Assembly: GCF_947632095.1 (NCBI RefSeq)
Contig: NZ_CANROA010000007.1
Location: 1 to 64,000 of the forward strand
DNA: 64,000 nt
DNA from: an uncultured Microbacterium sp.
Lineage (GTDB): Bacteria > Actinomycetota > Actinomycetes > Actinomycetales > Microbacteriaceae
Reading direction: 5' to 3'
In this document: positions 28,263-37,635 of the stretch, one piece after another
Layout of the letters: each line of letters begins with the position of its first letter
Numbering within the stretch: position 1 is the first letter of the stretch
Translations under genes and position numbers: made by a program
Notes under the pieces: model-generated
What the model saw: only the letters and a program-made list of their open reading frames with translations
The model's database searches: none
Told to the model about the DNA's origin: nothing

Positions 28263-29539
28263 CCATCACCACTGAAGCGGTCGTGAGCGATGAACAGCGC
28301 CACGTCACCGTCACGTCCTGGAAGACCCCGATCATCTTCGGGATCTTCACCGTGCTGTTCGCCCTGCTGCCGCTGCTCGTGCCGCGCGAGGGCGTGAGCA
28401 CTTTCCGTCTGGTGCGTTCTGCGGATGCCGCGATTCAGCTGCCCGAGCTCGTGCTTCCGGCCAACGGCACCGCCTGGGTGTGTGCCGCGCTGATGGCGGC
28501 AGCAACCGTGCTCGCGGTCATCTGGACGCGCGCGCACCGCCGTCTGCCGCTCTGGCTCACCGTCGTCTACGTCGTGATCCTCCTCGTCGGCTTCCTCGCC
28601 TGGGCCTCCGCCGGAGGCACGCTGCCGATGATCGGCCTGCTCGGGGGTGCTCTCGCCCTCGCGACGCCGCTGATCTTCGGAGCCCTCGGCGGCGTGATCG
28701 GCGAGCGCGTCGGTGTCGTGAACATCGCGATCGAGGCGCAGCTGCTCGCAGGTGCCTTCATGGCGGCGCTGGTCAGCTCCGCCACCGGAAGCCCGTGGGC
28801 CGGGCTCATCGCCGCGATGGCAGCCGGCGTCCTCGTATCGCTGGTACTCGCGGTCTTCGCGATCACCTATTACGTGAATCAGGTCATCGTCGGTGTCGTT
28901 CTGAACGTGCTCGTCGCGGGGCTCACGACGTTCCTGTACCGCCAGGTGCTGAACCCGAACGCCGCGGAGCTCAACGCGCCGAAGCTGTTCCCCGTGATCC
29001 CGATCCCGGTGCTCAGCGAGATCCCCGTCCTCGGACCGGTGCTCTTCCGCCAGACGATCATCGTCTACATCATGTACGTCACGGTCTTCGTCGTGTGGTT
29101 CGGTCTGTACCGCACCCGGTGGGGTCTGCGACTGCGCGCCGTCGGCGAGCACCCGCAGGCCGCCGACACCGTGGGCATCAAGGTCGAGCGAACCCGCTAC
29201 GGCAACATGATGCTCGCAGGTGCCATCGCCGGCATGGGCGGCGCGTTCTACACGCTGGTCACCAACCCCGAGTTCGGCCGTGAGATGACCGGCGGTGCGG
29301 GCTATATCGCCCTCGCAGCGGTGATCTTCGGCAAGTGGGATCCGGTGCGTGCGACGCTGGCAGCGCTGCTGTTCGGCTTCGCCTCGAACCTGCAGGGCGT
29401 GCTGAAGGTCATCGGTTCGCCGGTGCCCAGCCAGTTCATGCTCATGCTGCCGTACATCGTGACGATCTTCGCGGTTGCCGGCCTCGTCGGGCGCTCGCGT
29501 CCGCCGGCCGCATCCGGCGAGCCGTACATCAAGAGCTAG
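28259..29539 (+). CDS. Nucleoside ABC importer permease 2
   Basis: A 426-residue second BPD_transp_2 permease (YufQ-like). Conserved segments are GERVGVVNIAIEAQLLAGAF and, late in the protein, GMGGAFYTLV plus GAGYIALAAVIFGKW. It pairs with permease 1 to form the channel. ATGA overlap upstream; cdd follows 8 bases downstream. Confidence 0.92.
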
Positions 29540-29547
29540 AGGGAATC

Positions 29548-29943
29548 ATGACTGACATCGATTGGGATGAGCTGCGTCAGGTTGCGACCGACGCGATGAC
29601 GAAGGCGTACGCGCCGTACTCCCGATACAAGGTCGGGGCGGCTGCCCTCGTCGCGGACGGTCGCATCGTGTCCGGATGCAACGTCGAGAACGCCTCTTAC
29701 GGCGTGGGCCTGTGCGCGGAATGCGCGCTCGTCGGAAACCTGCACATGACCGGCGGCGGCCAGCTCGTCGCATTCGTGTGCGTCAACAACGACGGCGAGA
29801 CGATCATGCCGTGCGGTCGTTGCCGGCAGCTGCTTTTCGAGCACGCGATGCCGGAGATGCTGCTGGAGACGGTGTCGGGCATCCGCACCATCGACGAGGT
29901 GCTGCCCGATGCTTTCGGACCCCGAGACCTGGAGATTGTGTGA
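29548..29943 (+). CDS. cdd: Cytidine deaminase
   Basis: Converts cytidine and deoxycytidine to uridine forms. The 131-residue homotetramer-type enzyme has CNVENASYG, the zinc site CAECAL with its catalytic Glu, and PCGRCRQ. GAGGG precedes the ATG. The stop TGA shares one base with the deoA start (TGATG). Confidence 0.95.
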   Translation: MTDIDWDELRQVATDAMTKAYAPYSRYKVGAAALVADGRIVSGCNVENASYGVGLCAECALVGNLHMTGGGQLVAFVCVNNDGETIMPCGRCRQLLFEHAMPEMLLETVSGIRTIDEVLPDAFGPRDLEIV

Positions 29944-31232
29944 TGACTGAGCCCTTCGACGCCATTGACGTCATTCGTGCCAAGCGCGACGGCGGTTCCG
30001 TCCCCGAGCCCGAGCTTCGCTGGATGGTCGACGCCTACACGCGCGGCTATGTGTCCGATGCGCAGATGGCCTCGTTCGCGATGGCGATCTTCCAGCGCGG
30101 CATGCAGCGCGATGAGATCCGCGTGCTGACGGATGCCATGATCGCGTCGGGGGAGCGGATGAGCTTCGCATCCCTCGGCAAGAAGACGGTCGACAAGCAC
30201 TCCACCGGAGGCGTCGGCGACAAGATCACTCTGCCGCTCGCGCCGCTGGTCGCGGCGTTCGGCGTCGCTGTTCCGCAGCTGAGCGGGCGTGGTCTCGGCC
30301 ACACGGGCGGAACGCTCGACAAGCTCGAGGCGATTCCCGGATGGCGCGCAGCGCTGTCGAACGAGGAGATGTTCGCGCAGATGCAGGGCGATGTCGGAGC
30401 GGTCATCTGCGCCGCAGGCTCCGGTCTCGCGCCCGCCGACAAGAAGCTCTATGCGCTGCGCGACGTGACCGGCACGGTCGAGGCGATCCCGCTGATCGCT
30501 TCGAGCATCATGTCGAAGAAGATCGCCGAGGGCACGGACGCACTGGTGCTGGATGTGAAGTTCGGCTCCGGCGCCTTCATGCAGGACATCGACCGCGCCC
30601 GTGAGCTCGCCCAGACGATGGTCGCGCTCGGCACCGATTCGGGTGTCGCGACCACCGCGCTGCTCACCGATATGAACGTGCCGCTCGGCTTCGCCATCGG
30701 CAATGCCAACGAGGTGCGCGAATCCGTCGAGATCCTCGCCGGTGGCGGCCCCGCCGACGTCCGTGAGCTGACCATCGCCCTCGCCCGCGAGATGCTCGCG
30801 CTGGCGGGACTCCCGGATGCCGATGTCGAGGGCGCCCTGGACGGCGGTCGGGCAATGGACGTCTGGAACGCCATGATCCGCGCCCAGGACGGCGATCCGA
30901 TGGCAGCGCTCCCGGTGGCCAACGAGACGCACGTCGTCACGGCCCCGGCTGATGGCTTCGTCACACGGATGGATGCTCTGCCCTTCGGCATTTCGGCCTG
31001 GCGCCTGGGCGCAGGTCGTGCGCGCGCCGAGGACCCGGTGATCCACGCCGCGGGCATCGACCTGCACGCCAAGCCCGGTGACCGCGTCACCGCGGGGCAG
31101 CCCCTCTTCACGCTCTCCGGCGACGATGCTGCACGCTTCCCGCGTGCGCTCGACGCGCTCGAGGGTGCGTGGGAGATCGGCGCCGAAGCATCCGCTCGCG
31201 GTCCGCTCGTGCGCGAGCGCATCACCGCGTAA
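29943..31232 (+). CDS. deoA: Thymidine / pyrimidine-nucleoside phosphorylase
   Basis: Splits pyrimidine nucleosides to base and (deoxy)ribose-1-phosphate. The 429-residue product has the family segment DKHSTGGVGDK (about 82-92), SGRGLGHTGGTLDKLEAI, and a C-terminal biotin/lipoyl-like lobe. It acts after cdd in the same operon. deoA and cdd are also adjacent in M. tuberculosis. Confidence 0.95.
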   Translation: MTEPFDAIDVIRAKRDGGSVPEPELRWMVDAYTRGYVSDAQMASFAMAIFQRGMQRDEIRVLTDAMIASGERMSFASLGKKTVDKHSTGGVGDKITLPLAPLVAAFGVAVPQLSGRGLGHTGGTLDKLEAIPGWRAALSNEEMFAQMQGDVGAVICAAGSGLAPADKKLYALRDVTGTVEAIPLIASSIMSKKIAEGTDALVLDVKFGSGAFMQDIDRARELAQTMVALGTDSGVATTALLTDMNVPLGFAIGNANEVRESVEILAGGGPADVRELTIALAREMLALAGLPDADVEGALDGGRAMDVWNAMIRAQDGDPMAALPVANETHVVTAPADGFVTRMDALPFGISAWRLGAGRARAEDPVIHAAGIDLHAKPGDRVTAGQPLFTLSGDDAARFPRALDALEGAWEIGAEASARGPLVRERITA

Positions 31233-31290
31233 CCTGGAATCCGCCTGTTCCGCACCCGGCCGGTGGGCGAAATCTGAGAGGACAACACCC

Positions 31291-32418
31291 ATGTCTATCC
31301 CCGCAGACGGCGACGTCAAGATCCAGGGCGTCTCGCTGCGCTCGCTTCCGAAGATCTCCCTGCACGATCACCTCGACGGCGCTGTGCGCCCGCAGACGGT
31401 GGTGGAGCTCGCGGCTGAGATCGGCCTGGAGCTGCCCGCCCGTGATGGGCGGAGCATGGGCGAGTGGTTCGGCAAGCAGGCGGACTCCGGGTCGCTGGTG
31501 AACTACCTCAAGACGTTCGACTTCACGGTCGGGGTCATGCAGTCCGCTGACGCGCTCACGCGCATCGCGCGGGAGTTCGTCGAGGACCTCGCCGATGACG
31601 GCGTCATCTACGGTGAGGTGCGCTGGGCTCCCGAGCAGCACCTGACCAACGGGCTGTCCCTCGACGAGGCGGTCGAAGCCGTGCAGCGCGGCATCGAGGA
31701 GGGCGAGGAGGCCGTGGACCGCTCGGGTCGCAGCATCCGCGTCGGGCAGATCCTCAGCGCCATGCGTCAGAACGACCGTGCCGTGGAGATCGCGGAACTC
31801 GCGCTCGATCACCGCGAGGAGGGCGTCGTCGGCTTCGACATCGCCGGTCCCGAAGACGGCTTCCCGGCGTCCGATCACCGTGAGGCTTTCGACCTGCTCG
31901 CCGCGAACTTCATGCCCGTGACGGTGCACGCGGGCGAGGCGGCCGGACTCGCCTCGATCCGCAGCGCTCTGCTCGACGGCCGGGCCCTGCGCCTGGGGCA
32001 CGGCGTGCGTCTGGTCTCCGACCTCGAGGTCATCGCCCGAGAGGGCAGCCGGGACGGTGAAGAAGTGCAGGTGCGCTTCGGCGACCTGGCGCGCTGGGTC
32101 CGAGACCGGGAGATCCCGCTCGAGCTGTCGCCGTCGTCCAACGTGCACACCGCGGCGATCGAGGCATGGGGCACCGAGATCGGCGACCACCCCTTCGACC
32201 TGCTGTATCAGCTGGGCTTCGCGGTGACCGTGAACGTCGACAACCGCACCATGAGCCGTACCTCCCTGACGCGCGAGCTGGCGCTGCTCGTCGACGCGTT
32301 CGGCTATGAGCTCGATGATCTGGAGACCTTCCAGTTCAACGCGGCATCCGCGGCGTTCCTCCCGGTCGAAGAGCGCGAAGAGCTCGTCGAGATGATTGCG
32401 GACGGCTTCCAACGTTGA
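31291..32418 (+). CDS. add: Adenosine deaminase
   Basis: Deaminates adenosine to inosine. The 375-residue metal-dependent enzyme shows the zinc ligands in SLHDHLDGAVRP, HAGEA, LGHGVRL and the terminal NVDNR segment with the catalytic region. ATG 31291 follows GAGAGGAC. It closes the uptake and salvage cluster; cdd-deoA-add is also a unit in M. tuberculosis beside sdhCDAB. Confidence 0.95.
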   Translation: MSIPADGDVKIQGVSLRSLPKISLHDHLDGAVRPQTVVELAAEIGLELPARDGRSMGEWFGKQADSGSLVNYLKTFDFTVGVMQSADALTRIAREFVEDLADDGVIYGEVRWAPEQHLTNGLSLDEAVEAVQRGIEEGEEAVDRSGRSIRVGQILSAMRQNDRAVEIAELALDHREEGVVGFDIAGPEDGFPASDHREAFDLLAANFMPVTVHAGEAAGLASIRSALLDGRALRLGHGVRLVSDLEVIAREGSRDGEEVQVRFGDLARWVRDREIPLELSPSSNVHTAAIEAWGTEIGDHPFDLLYQLGFAVTVNVDNRTMSRTSLTRELALLVDAFGYELDDLETFQFNAASAAFLPVEEREELVEMIADGFQR

Positions 32419-32433
32419 CTCTCCCTTCCCCCA

Positions 32434-32439
32434 TAGACT
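32434..32439 (+). promoter_or_regulatory. -10 box TAGACT of the polysaccharide deacetylase gene
   Basis: TAGACT, 6 bases, ATG 32446. TTGACT at 32415-32420 lies only 13 bases upstream of the box, too close for a standard -35. Confidence 0.55.
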
Positions 32440-32445
32440 TCGGCT

Positions 32446-33600
32446 ATGGGGGAAGAAGGACGCCGGAGGGCGAGAACGTTGGAGCGAGCCCGGAAACGGC
32501 GGCGGACGAAGATCTGGACACTGATCCTCGTGCCGGTGATCGTGGTGCTCGCCATCGGAACGACGCTCGTGGTGGCGGCGCTGCAACGCCCTGCGCCGGC
32601 GGATGAGGGATCGGAGGCCGCGACGCCGTCTCCCACACCTACACCGACGCCGCTGACACCGGTCGAGCAGCTGCTGGTCGATGCGGATGATCCGCTGGCC
32701 TGCGCGGTGGAGTTCGACGGCGAGGGGATCGACTTCGAGCCGATGCTGCAGAGCCAGGAGACGCTCTTCGCGTCGCTGCCGATTCCTGCTCGCGACGGAA
32801 TGGCGTTCGGCGGTTGGTACACGAGCGCAGAGGCGGCCACGGCCTTCGAAGCCGCGTCGCGGATCAATGGTTCGGATCCCGTCACATGCGATGACCAGCG
32901 GCTCACCCTGCACGGATCGTGGATGACGGCGGAGGAGAACGCGGCGACCGACACCGAGGTGCCGATCCTCATGTACCACCAGTTCACGACCCGGCCCGAG
33001 GGCGAGGACGGATGGCTGCGCGGCAATTACGCCTACATCGGCGATTTCCAGGCGCACATGGAGCACATCGGCTCGACGGGGTTCTACCTGCCCACGTGGG
33101 ATGAGCTCGCCGCCTTCATCGATGGCAGGCTCCATCTGCCGCCGCGGTCGGTGATCATCACCGATGACGATGCGGATCAGACCTGGTTCGATCTCGCGGT
33201 TCCCGTGGTCACGGAGAACAAGGTGATCGCCACGTCGTTCATGGTCACCGCCTACCGGCAGGACCCGGCGCCCTCGCCGTATGTGCTGCGTCGTTCGCAC
33301 ACGCACGACATGCACGAGGCGGGTGAGGATGGGCGTGGACGCATGGCGAACTGGTCGGCCGACGAGATCGCCGCCGACCTCAACGCATCCGCCGATGTGC
33401 TCGGCGTGCGCGAAGTCGTCGCCTACCCCTACGGGCACTACAACGACACGACGAAACAGGGCGTCGCCCAGGCCGGGTTCGAGATGGGGCGCACGATCGA
33501 ACCGGGCAAGGTCCGCATCGGCACCGACAAGCTCGCGTTGCCGGTCGTGCGGATCGACTACGGGATGGGGATCGACGCGCTCATCGCCCGGATCGGCTGA
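32446..33600 (+). CDS. Membrane-anchored polysaccharide deacetylase family protein
   Basis: A 384-residue protein: basic N-terminus, one signal-anchor helix (about 24-45), a Thr/Pro linker (SPTPTPTPTPLTP), an extracytoplasmic region of unknown fold, and a NodB-like deacetylase domain from about residue 170. The metal-site motifs are partly altered: ITDDDAD stands where TFDDG is usual, while the HTHDMH segment keeps an H-x-x-x-H-like pair. Substrates of the family are N-acetylated cell-wall sugars. Activity cannot be taken for granted, given the changed motif. The start follows a leaderless-type TAGACT box. Confidence 0.8.
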   Translation: MGEEGRRRARTLERARKRRRTKIWTLILVPVIVVLAIGTTLVVAALQRPAPADEGSEAATPSPTPTPTPLTPVEQLLVDADDPLACAVEFDGEGIDFEPMLQSQETLFASLPIPARDGMAFGGWYTSAEAATAFEAASRINGSDPVTCDDQRLTLHGSWMTAEENAATDTEVPILMYHQFTTRPEGEDGWLRGNYAYIGDFQAHMEHIGSTGFYLPTWDELAAFIDGRLHLPPRSVIITDDDADQTWFDLAVPVVTENKVIATSFMVTAYRQDPAPSPYVLRRSHTHDMHEAGEDGRGRMANWSADEIAADLNASADVLGVREVVAYPYGHYNDTTKQGVAQAGFEMGRTIEPGKVRIGTDKLALPVVRIDYGMGIDALIARIG

Positions 33601-33608
33601 CCGGGGGA

Positions 33609-34340
33609 TCAACCGGCGATCAGTAGCTCCACGATCGGAGCCGTCACCGCGGCGCGCATCTCGGCGTCGGTGATCGTCGGCTCCCCGTCGCCGGACTGCG
33701 GGCCGTAGGCGCCGAACGAGGCGTGAGAAGCCCCGGCGATCTCGATCATCACGGCGCCCGTGGGCAGAAGGTCGCGCGCTTCGGAGATCTTCTCCGGGGT
33801 CGACAGGCCATCCTCGGATCCGGCGAGGCTGAGCACCGCGAGATCATCCGGGACTTCTCCGGCACAGTACGAGGCGAACAGGACGAGCGCGTCAGCCTCG
33901 GAAGCGAGCATGCAGGCGCGCACTCCGCCGAGCGAGTGTCCGCCGACGCCCCAAGAGTCGATCTCGGGCACGGTGGAGGTGAAGGCGTCGAGGCCGCGCA
34001 CATCGAAGAAGGCGAGGTTGAGCCACGGGCGGGTGATCACGACCGTGACCCCGGATGCCGCCACATCCTGCAGCACCGGGACATACGCCCACGGGTCGAC
34101 CTTCGCCCCCGGGATGAACACCAGGCCCGCCTCTGATACGCCATCGGCGGGGGAGAGCACGATCCCCTCAGGAGCATCATCGATCGTGATCGACGGATTC
34201 GCGCGGGCCTCCGCGAGAGGCCCGTCTTCAGCATCCATCACCCCGACCTGCGACCAGATGACGCTGCCTCCGACCGCGAGCACGACGAGGGCGACGAGTC
34301 CCCCGATGACCCATCGCAGAACCCGACGCTTCGTGCGCAT
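33609..34340 (-). CDS. Membrane-anchored alpha/beta hydrolase
   Basis: A 243-residue hydrolase with an N-terminal helix (about 9-30) and the catalytic domain outside. The nucleophile elbow is GHSLGG, the acid is probably in AGSEDG, and the His in ASHASFG. Length and pattern resemble dienelactone hydrolase/chlorophyllase-like enzymes. The substrate is unknown. It is convergent with the deacetylase gene and has its own TAGGCT box 6 bases before the ATG. Confidence 0.8.
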   Translation of the reverse strand: MRTKRRVLRWVIGGLVALVVLAVGGSVIWSQVGVMDAEDGPLAEARANPSITIDDAPEGIVLSPADGVSEAGLVFIPGAKVDPWAYVPVLQDVAASGVTVVITRPWLNLAFFDVRGLDAFTSTVPEIDSWGVGGHSLGGVRACMLASEADALVLFASYCAGEVPDDLAVLSLAGSEDGLSTPEKISEARDLLPTGAVMIEIAGASHASFGAYGPQSGDGEPTITDAEMRAAVTAPIVELLIAG

Positions 34341-34346
34341 GGCCGG

Positions 34347-34352
34347 AGCCTA
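34347..34352 (-). promoter_or_regulatory. -10 box TAGGCT of the alpha/beta hydrolase gene
   Basis: TAGGCT, CCGGCC, ATG 34340; leaderless spacing. It overlaps the 3' end of the upstream epimerase gene. Confidence 0.55.
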
Positions 34353-35300
34353 TCGGCGCGCCACAGCAGGATGCGTGGCGAGGTACTCCTCGAACGCCTC
34401 GGCCGTGCTGCGGGAGGGCGTGTAGCCGAACTCCTCCTTCAGCGCACGATTGGCGAGCACGGGCCGGTAGCGCAGGAACGGCACCTTCTCGGGGCCGTGC
34501 GGGGTGAGGCGCAGCATCCTGCCGATGCCCAGCGCGGCCGCGAGCGCCCATGCCGGCACGACGACCTGACCCTTGCCCAGGCGACGTGCGATGTCGGGGA
34601 CCGTCAGGGCGCCGTCGCCGGCGACGTTGTAGATGCCGGCCGGACCGTCCGTTGCCGCACGGACCATGGCGCCCGCGACATCGTCGACCCAGATGAAGAC
34701 GAACGGGGCATCCGACCCGGCGATGCGCAGCAGGCGCGGGCCGTCCCACAGTGCGGTGATCTGATTCTGCACATCCGGCCCGAGGATCGTTCCGATGCGG
34801 AAGATGACCTGCTCGAGTTCGGGGTGGGACACACGGTACTCGGCGAGCAGCTCCTCGACGAGGCGCTTGTGGCGAGAGTACGGGAATGCGTCGTTGCCGC
34901 GCACCGGGACGCTCTCATCGATCCACGCCGGACTGTCGGCGTGGTAGCCGTAGGCCGCGCCCGAACTCGAGACGACGATGCGCCGCACACCCGCCTGAAC
35001 ACAGGCCGCGAGAACGTTCTGCGACCCGGTGACGTCGACCCGGTACTCCAGGTCGACATCGACGCCCGGGTTCACGATGGCCGCGAGGTGAACGACGGTG
35101 TCGATGCGCAGCTCCTGCAGCACCGGGGCGATGGAGGAGGCATCCGTCACATCCAGCACGACCGACTCGATGCCCTCCCGGGGCTCCTGGGCGCGCAGGT
35201 CGGCGGCGACGACCAGCTCGACGTCCTCGCGCTCGGCGAGGAGGCGTGCCACGTGCGAGCCGAGGAAACCGGCGCCGCCGGTGATGAGAACGCGGGTCAT
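34350..35300 (-). CDS. NAD-dependent epimerase/dehydratase (extended SDR)
   Basis: A 316-residue extended short-chain dehydrogenase. The Rossmann motif is GGAGFLGSH at residues 8-16; the active-site pattern is SSSGAAYGY then YSRHK. Subfamily members include sugar epimerases and 3-beta-hydroxysteroid-type dehydrogenases. It is the last gene of a three-gene overlapping operon with a BASS-family transporter and a flavin monooxygenase. This suggests work on a ketone or steroid-like compound more than on a nucleotide sugar, which is inference. Confidence 0.82.
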   Translation of the reverse strand: MTRVLITGGAGFLGSHVARLLAEREDVELVVAADLRAQEPREGIESVVLDVTDASSIAPVLQELRIDTVVHLAAIVNPGVDVDLEYRVDVTGSQNVLAACVQAGVRRIVVSSSGAAYGYHADSPAWIDESVPVRGNDAFPYSRHKRLVEELLAEYRVSHPELEQVIFRIGTILGPDVQNQITALWDGPRLLRIAGSDAPFVFIWVDDVAGAMVRAATDGPAGIYNVAGDGALTVPDIARRLGKGQVVVPAWALAAALGIGRMLRLTPHGPEKVPFLRYRPVLANRALKEEFGYTPSRSTAEAFEEYLATHPAVARR

Positions 35301-36247
35301 GAGGCCTCCACCGCGCTGCGTCCCGAGGCATCGCCGGTCGCGGACCCGGTGCGCTTCTTGGTGTGCCGTGCCCAGAGACCGGCGACGACGAGACCGGCGA
35401 CGATGTCCCAGATGCCCCACCAGCCGGCGACGATCGCCATGCCGCCCAGGCCTCCGAAGAATGCGAAGACGAGGCCGAGGCCGAGGCCGGCGTTGCGGAT
35501 GCCGACCTCGAACGTCATGGCCTTGCGCTCACGGGTGCCCAGCCCGCCGACGACGGCCGTGCCGTAGCCGAGGGCGAGGGCGACGGCGTCGTGCACCGTG
35601 ACGACGAGCACCACGATTCCCAGGACCTGGATGAAGACAGACCAGTTGCCCACGAGCGCCACGAGGATGAAGGCGACGAGCGCGATCAGGCTGAACCACT
35701 TCACGATCGGGTGCGCGCGGGCCGCGATCTTCGGCAGCTTCGCGCGCAGCAGGAGACCGATGGCGAAGGGCACGCCGATGATCAGGACGATCTCCAGGAG
35801 CATCTTGCCCGGGTCGAGCGACACGTCCTCGAGCACTGTGCGCGCGGTGGGGTGCAGCGACCCCCAGAACGCGATGCTCAACGGCATCGCGACGATGTAG
35901 ACGAGGTTCCCGACAGCGGTGAGCGACACGGATAGTGCGACGTTGCCTCCGGAGCGGTGGGTCAGCACTTGCGAGATGTTGCCCGGCGGGCAACAGGCGA
36001 CGAGGATCATCCCCATCGCCATGGATGCCGTCACCGGCAGAATCATCGTCAGGCCGAAGGTGACGGCCGGCAGCAGCAGCAACTGTGCGAGGAGTGCGAT
36101 GACGAAGGGCTTCGGATGCCGCGCCACGACGCGGAAATCGGAGGGGGAGGTGTCGAGGGCGATGCCGAACATGATCAGCCCGAGGACGATGTTCAGCAGG
36201 GTGAGCGATCCCGGTGTGAAGCTCAGGACGACGTCGTCGACGTTCAT
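35297..36247 (-). CDS. Bile acid:sodium symporter (BASS) family transporter
   Basis: A 316-residue membrane protein with about nine helices. Typical BASS features are GIALDTSPSDF after helix 1, the crossover segment ACCPPGNISQVLTHRSGGNVALS (here a single stretch, about 91-113), and a second crossover at EVGIRNAGLGLGL. The family moves bile acids, pantothenate, pyruvate or glucosinolates with sodium. It is joined to neighbours by ATGA at both ends. Confidence 0.88.
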   Translation of the reverse strand: MNVDDVVLSFTPGSLTLLNIVLGLIMFGIALDTSPSDFRVVARHPKPFVIALLAQLLLLPAVTFGLTMILPVTASMAMGMILVACCPPGNISQVLTHRSGGNVALSVSLTAVGNLVYIVAMPLSIAFWGSLHPTARTVLEDVSLDPGKMLLEIVLIIGVPFAIGLLLRAKLPKIAARAHPIVKWFSLIALVAFILVALVGNWSVFIQVLGIVVLVVTVHDAVALALGYGTAVVGGLGTRERKAMTFEVGIRNAGLGLGLVFAFFGGLGGMAIVAGWWGIWDIVAGLVVAGLWARHTKKRTGSATGDASGRSAVEAS

Positions 36248-37554
36248 GCGGCCTCCAGCCCTTCGCGCTCGGTGCGGACCGCGGCGCGGTAGGCGCTCTT
36301 GTTGACGTAGTACGACATACGATCCAGCCCCAGGTATCGGTAGCCGCCGGTGACATCGGGCCAGGGCTCGCCGGTCACGCGCCGACGGAAGCGCGCCGCG
36401 CGGGCGGGCGCGTTCTCGACCGTGGCGAGGTAGGTCGCGAGCAGCTCGGCCTGCTCGTAACGGCCCTGCCAGCCGATGCCGCTGGCCTCGATCATGCCCA
36501 TGACGTACAGACCGTTGAAGGAGGCGGGGAAGACGTTGAGGAACAGCTTCGGCGAGGCGGCGCGCCACGACAGGTGCTCGCGATCGACGAAGGGGTAGTC
36601 GAGCGTGTAACCGGTGGCGAGCAGGATGATGTCGTAGTCGGCGTGCGATCCATCGCGGAAGTGCACGGTCGAGCCGTCGAAGCGGTCGATGTTCGCGCGG
36701 ATGCGCAGATCTCCCTGGCCGAGGTGGTTCAGCACCATGGTGTTCACGATCGGGTGCGACTCGTAGATGCGGTAGTCCGGCTTCGGGAAACCGAACCGGG
36801 TCGGGTCTCCCGTGAAGGCGCGCAGCATCTTCGTGTCGACGAACTGCTTGAGGCGGCGGGGGAGCGGCCTGCCGGTGTCGAAGGTGTCGGTGGGGCGGCC
36901 GAAGACGTAGCGCGGCACGAAGTAGTAGCCGCGGCGCACGCTCATATCGACCCGTTCGGCGCGGTGCACGGCATCCACGGCGATATCGCACCCGGAGTTG
37001 CCGGCTCCGACGATGAGTACGCGCTTTCCCTCGAGCATCGCGGCGCTCTTGTAATCGTGCGTGTGCATCATGGTGCCCGAGAACTCGCCGCGGAAGGCGG
37101 GCACGTTGGGCTCGGCGAGGGTGCCGTTGGCGAGGATCACTCCGTCGTAGCGCAGCGTTTCTTCGGCACCTTCCGCCCCATCGTCGCGCGGCTCGGCGAC
37201 GACCGTGACATCCCACTCGTCGCCAGCGGGCTCGACACGGGTGACCCGGGTGTTGAAACGGTAGAGGTCGTCGAGGCCGAAATGCTCGGCATAGGAGCGG
37301 AAGTACTCCAGAAGCACCTCGTGGCTCGGATAGTCGACGTCGCTCTGCATCGGGTACTCGGCGAACTCGGTCGTCGTGCGGGACGAGATCAGATGCGCGG
37401 ATTCATACATCGAGCTGCGCGGATTCGCGATGTCCCAGAGCCCGCCGACGCCGTGCGACGCCTCGAAGCCGTCGACGTGGATGCCCTGCTTCTGCAGGGC
37501 GCGGGCCGCGGCCAGGCCCGAGGGGCCGGCGCCGATGACGGCGTACTTCTTCAT
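36244..37554 (-). CDS. Class B flavin-containing monooxygenase
   Basis: A 436-residue FAD and NADPH enzyme. The FAD motif is GAGPSGLAAARAL, the monooxygenase identity motif FSGTMMHTHDY fits FxGxxxHxxxY (about residues 165-175), the NADPH motif is GAGNSGCD, and ILLATGYTLDYPF is the late ATG motif. Such enzymes oxygenate heteroatoms or ketones. ATG 37554 follows AAGGAG and the FAD motif begins at once. It is the first gene of the operon with BASS and SDR genes. Confidence 0.9.
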   Translation of the reverse strand: MKKYAVIGAGPSGLAAARALQKQGIHVDGFEASHGVGGLWDIANPRSSMYESAHLISSRTTTEFAEYPMQSDVDYPSHEVLLEYFRSYAEHFGLDDLYRFNTRVTRVEPAGDEWDVTVVAEPRDDGAEGAEETLRYDGVILANGTLAEPNVPAFRGEFSGTMMHTHDYKSAAMLEGKRVLIVGAGNSGCDIAVDAVHRAERVDMSVRRGYYFVPRYVFGRPTDTFDTGRPLPRRLKQFVDTKMLRAFTGDPTRFGFPKPDYRIYESHPIVNTMVLNHLGQGDLRIRANIDRFDGSTVHFRDGSHADYDIILLATGYTLDYPFVDREHLSWRAASPKLFLNVFPASFNGLYVMGMIEASGIGWQGRYEQAELLATYLATVENAPARAARFRRRVTGEPWPDVTGGYRYLGLDRMSYYVNKSAYRAAVRTEREGLEAA

Positions 37555-37635
37555 GCTTCTCCTTGCACGGCGGTGTGCTCGATCGTCGCCCCCCAGCTGA
37601 TTCGATCGTACCGGCACCGCCGTGCGGCGACGTCA

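Noticed and set aside
31222..33612. Long open frame antisense to add and the deacetylase gene
   Set aside because: It covers two genes with catalytic motifs on the other strand and shows no recognisable domain.
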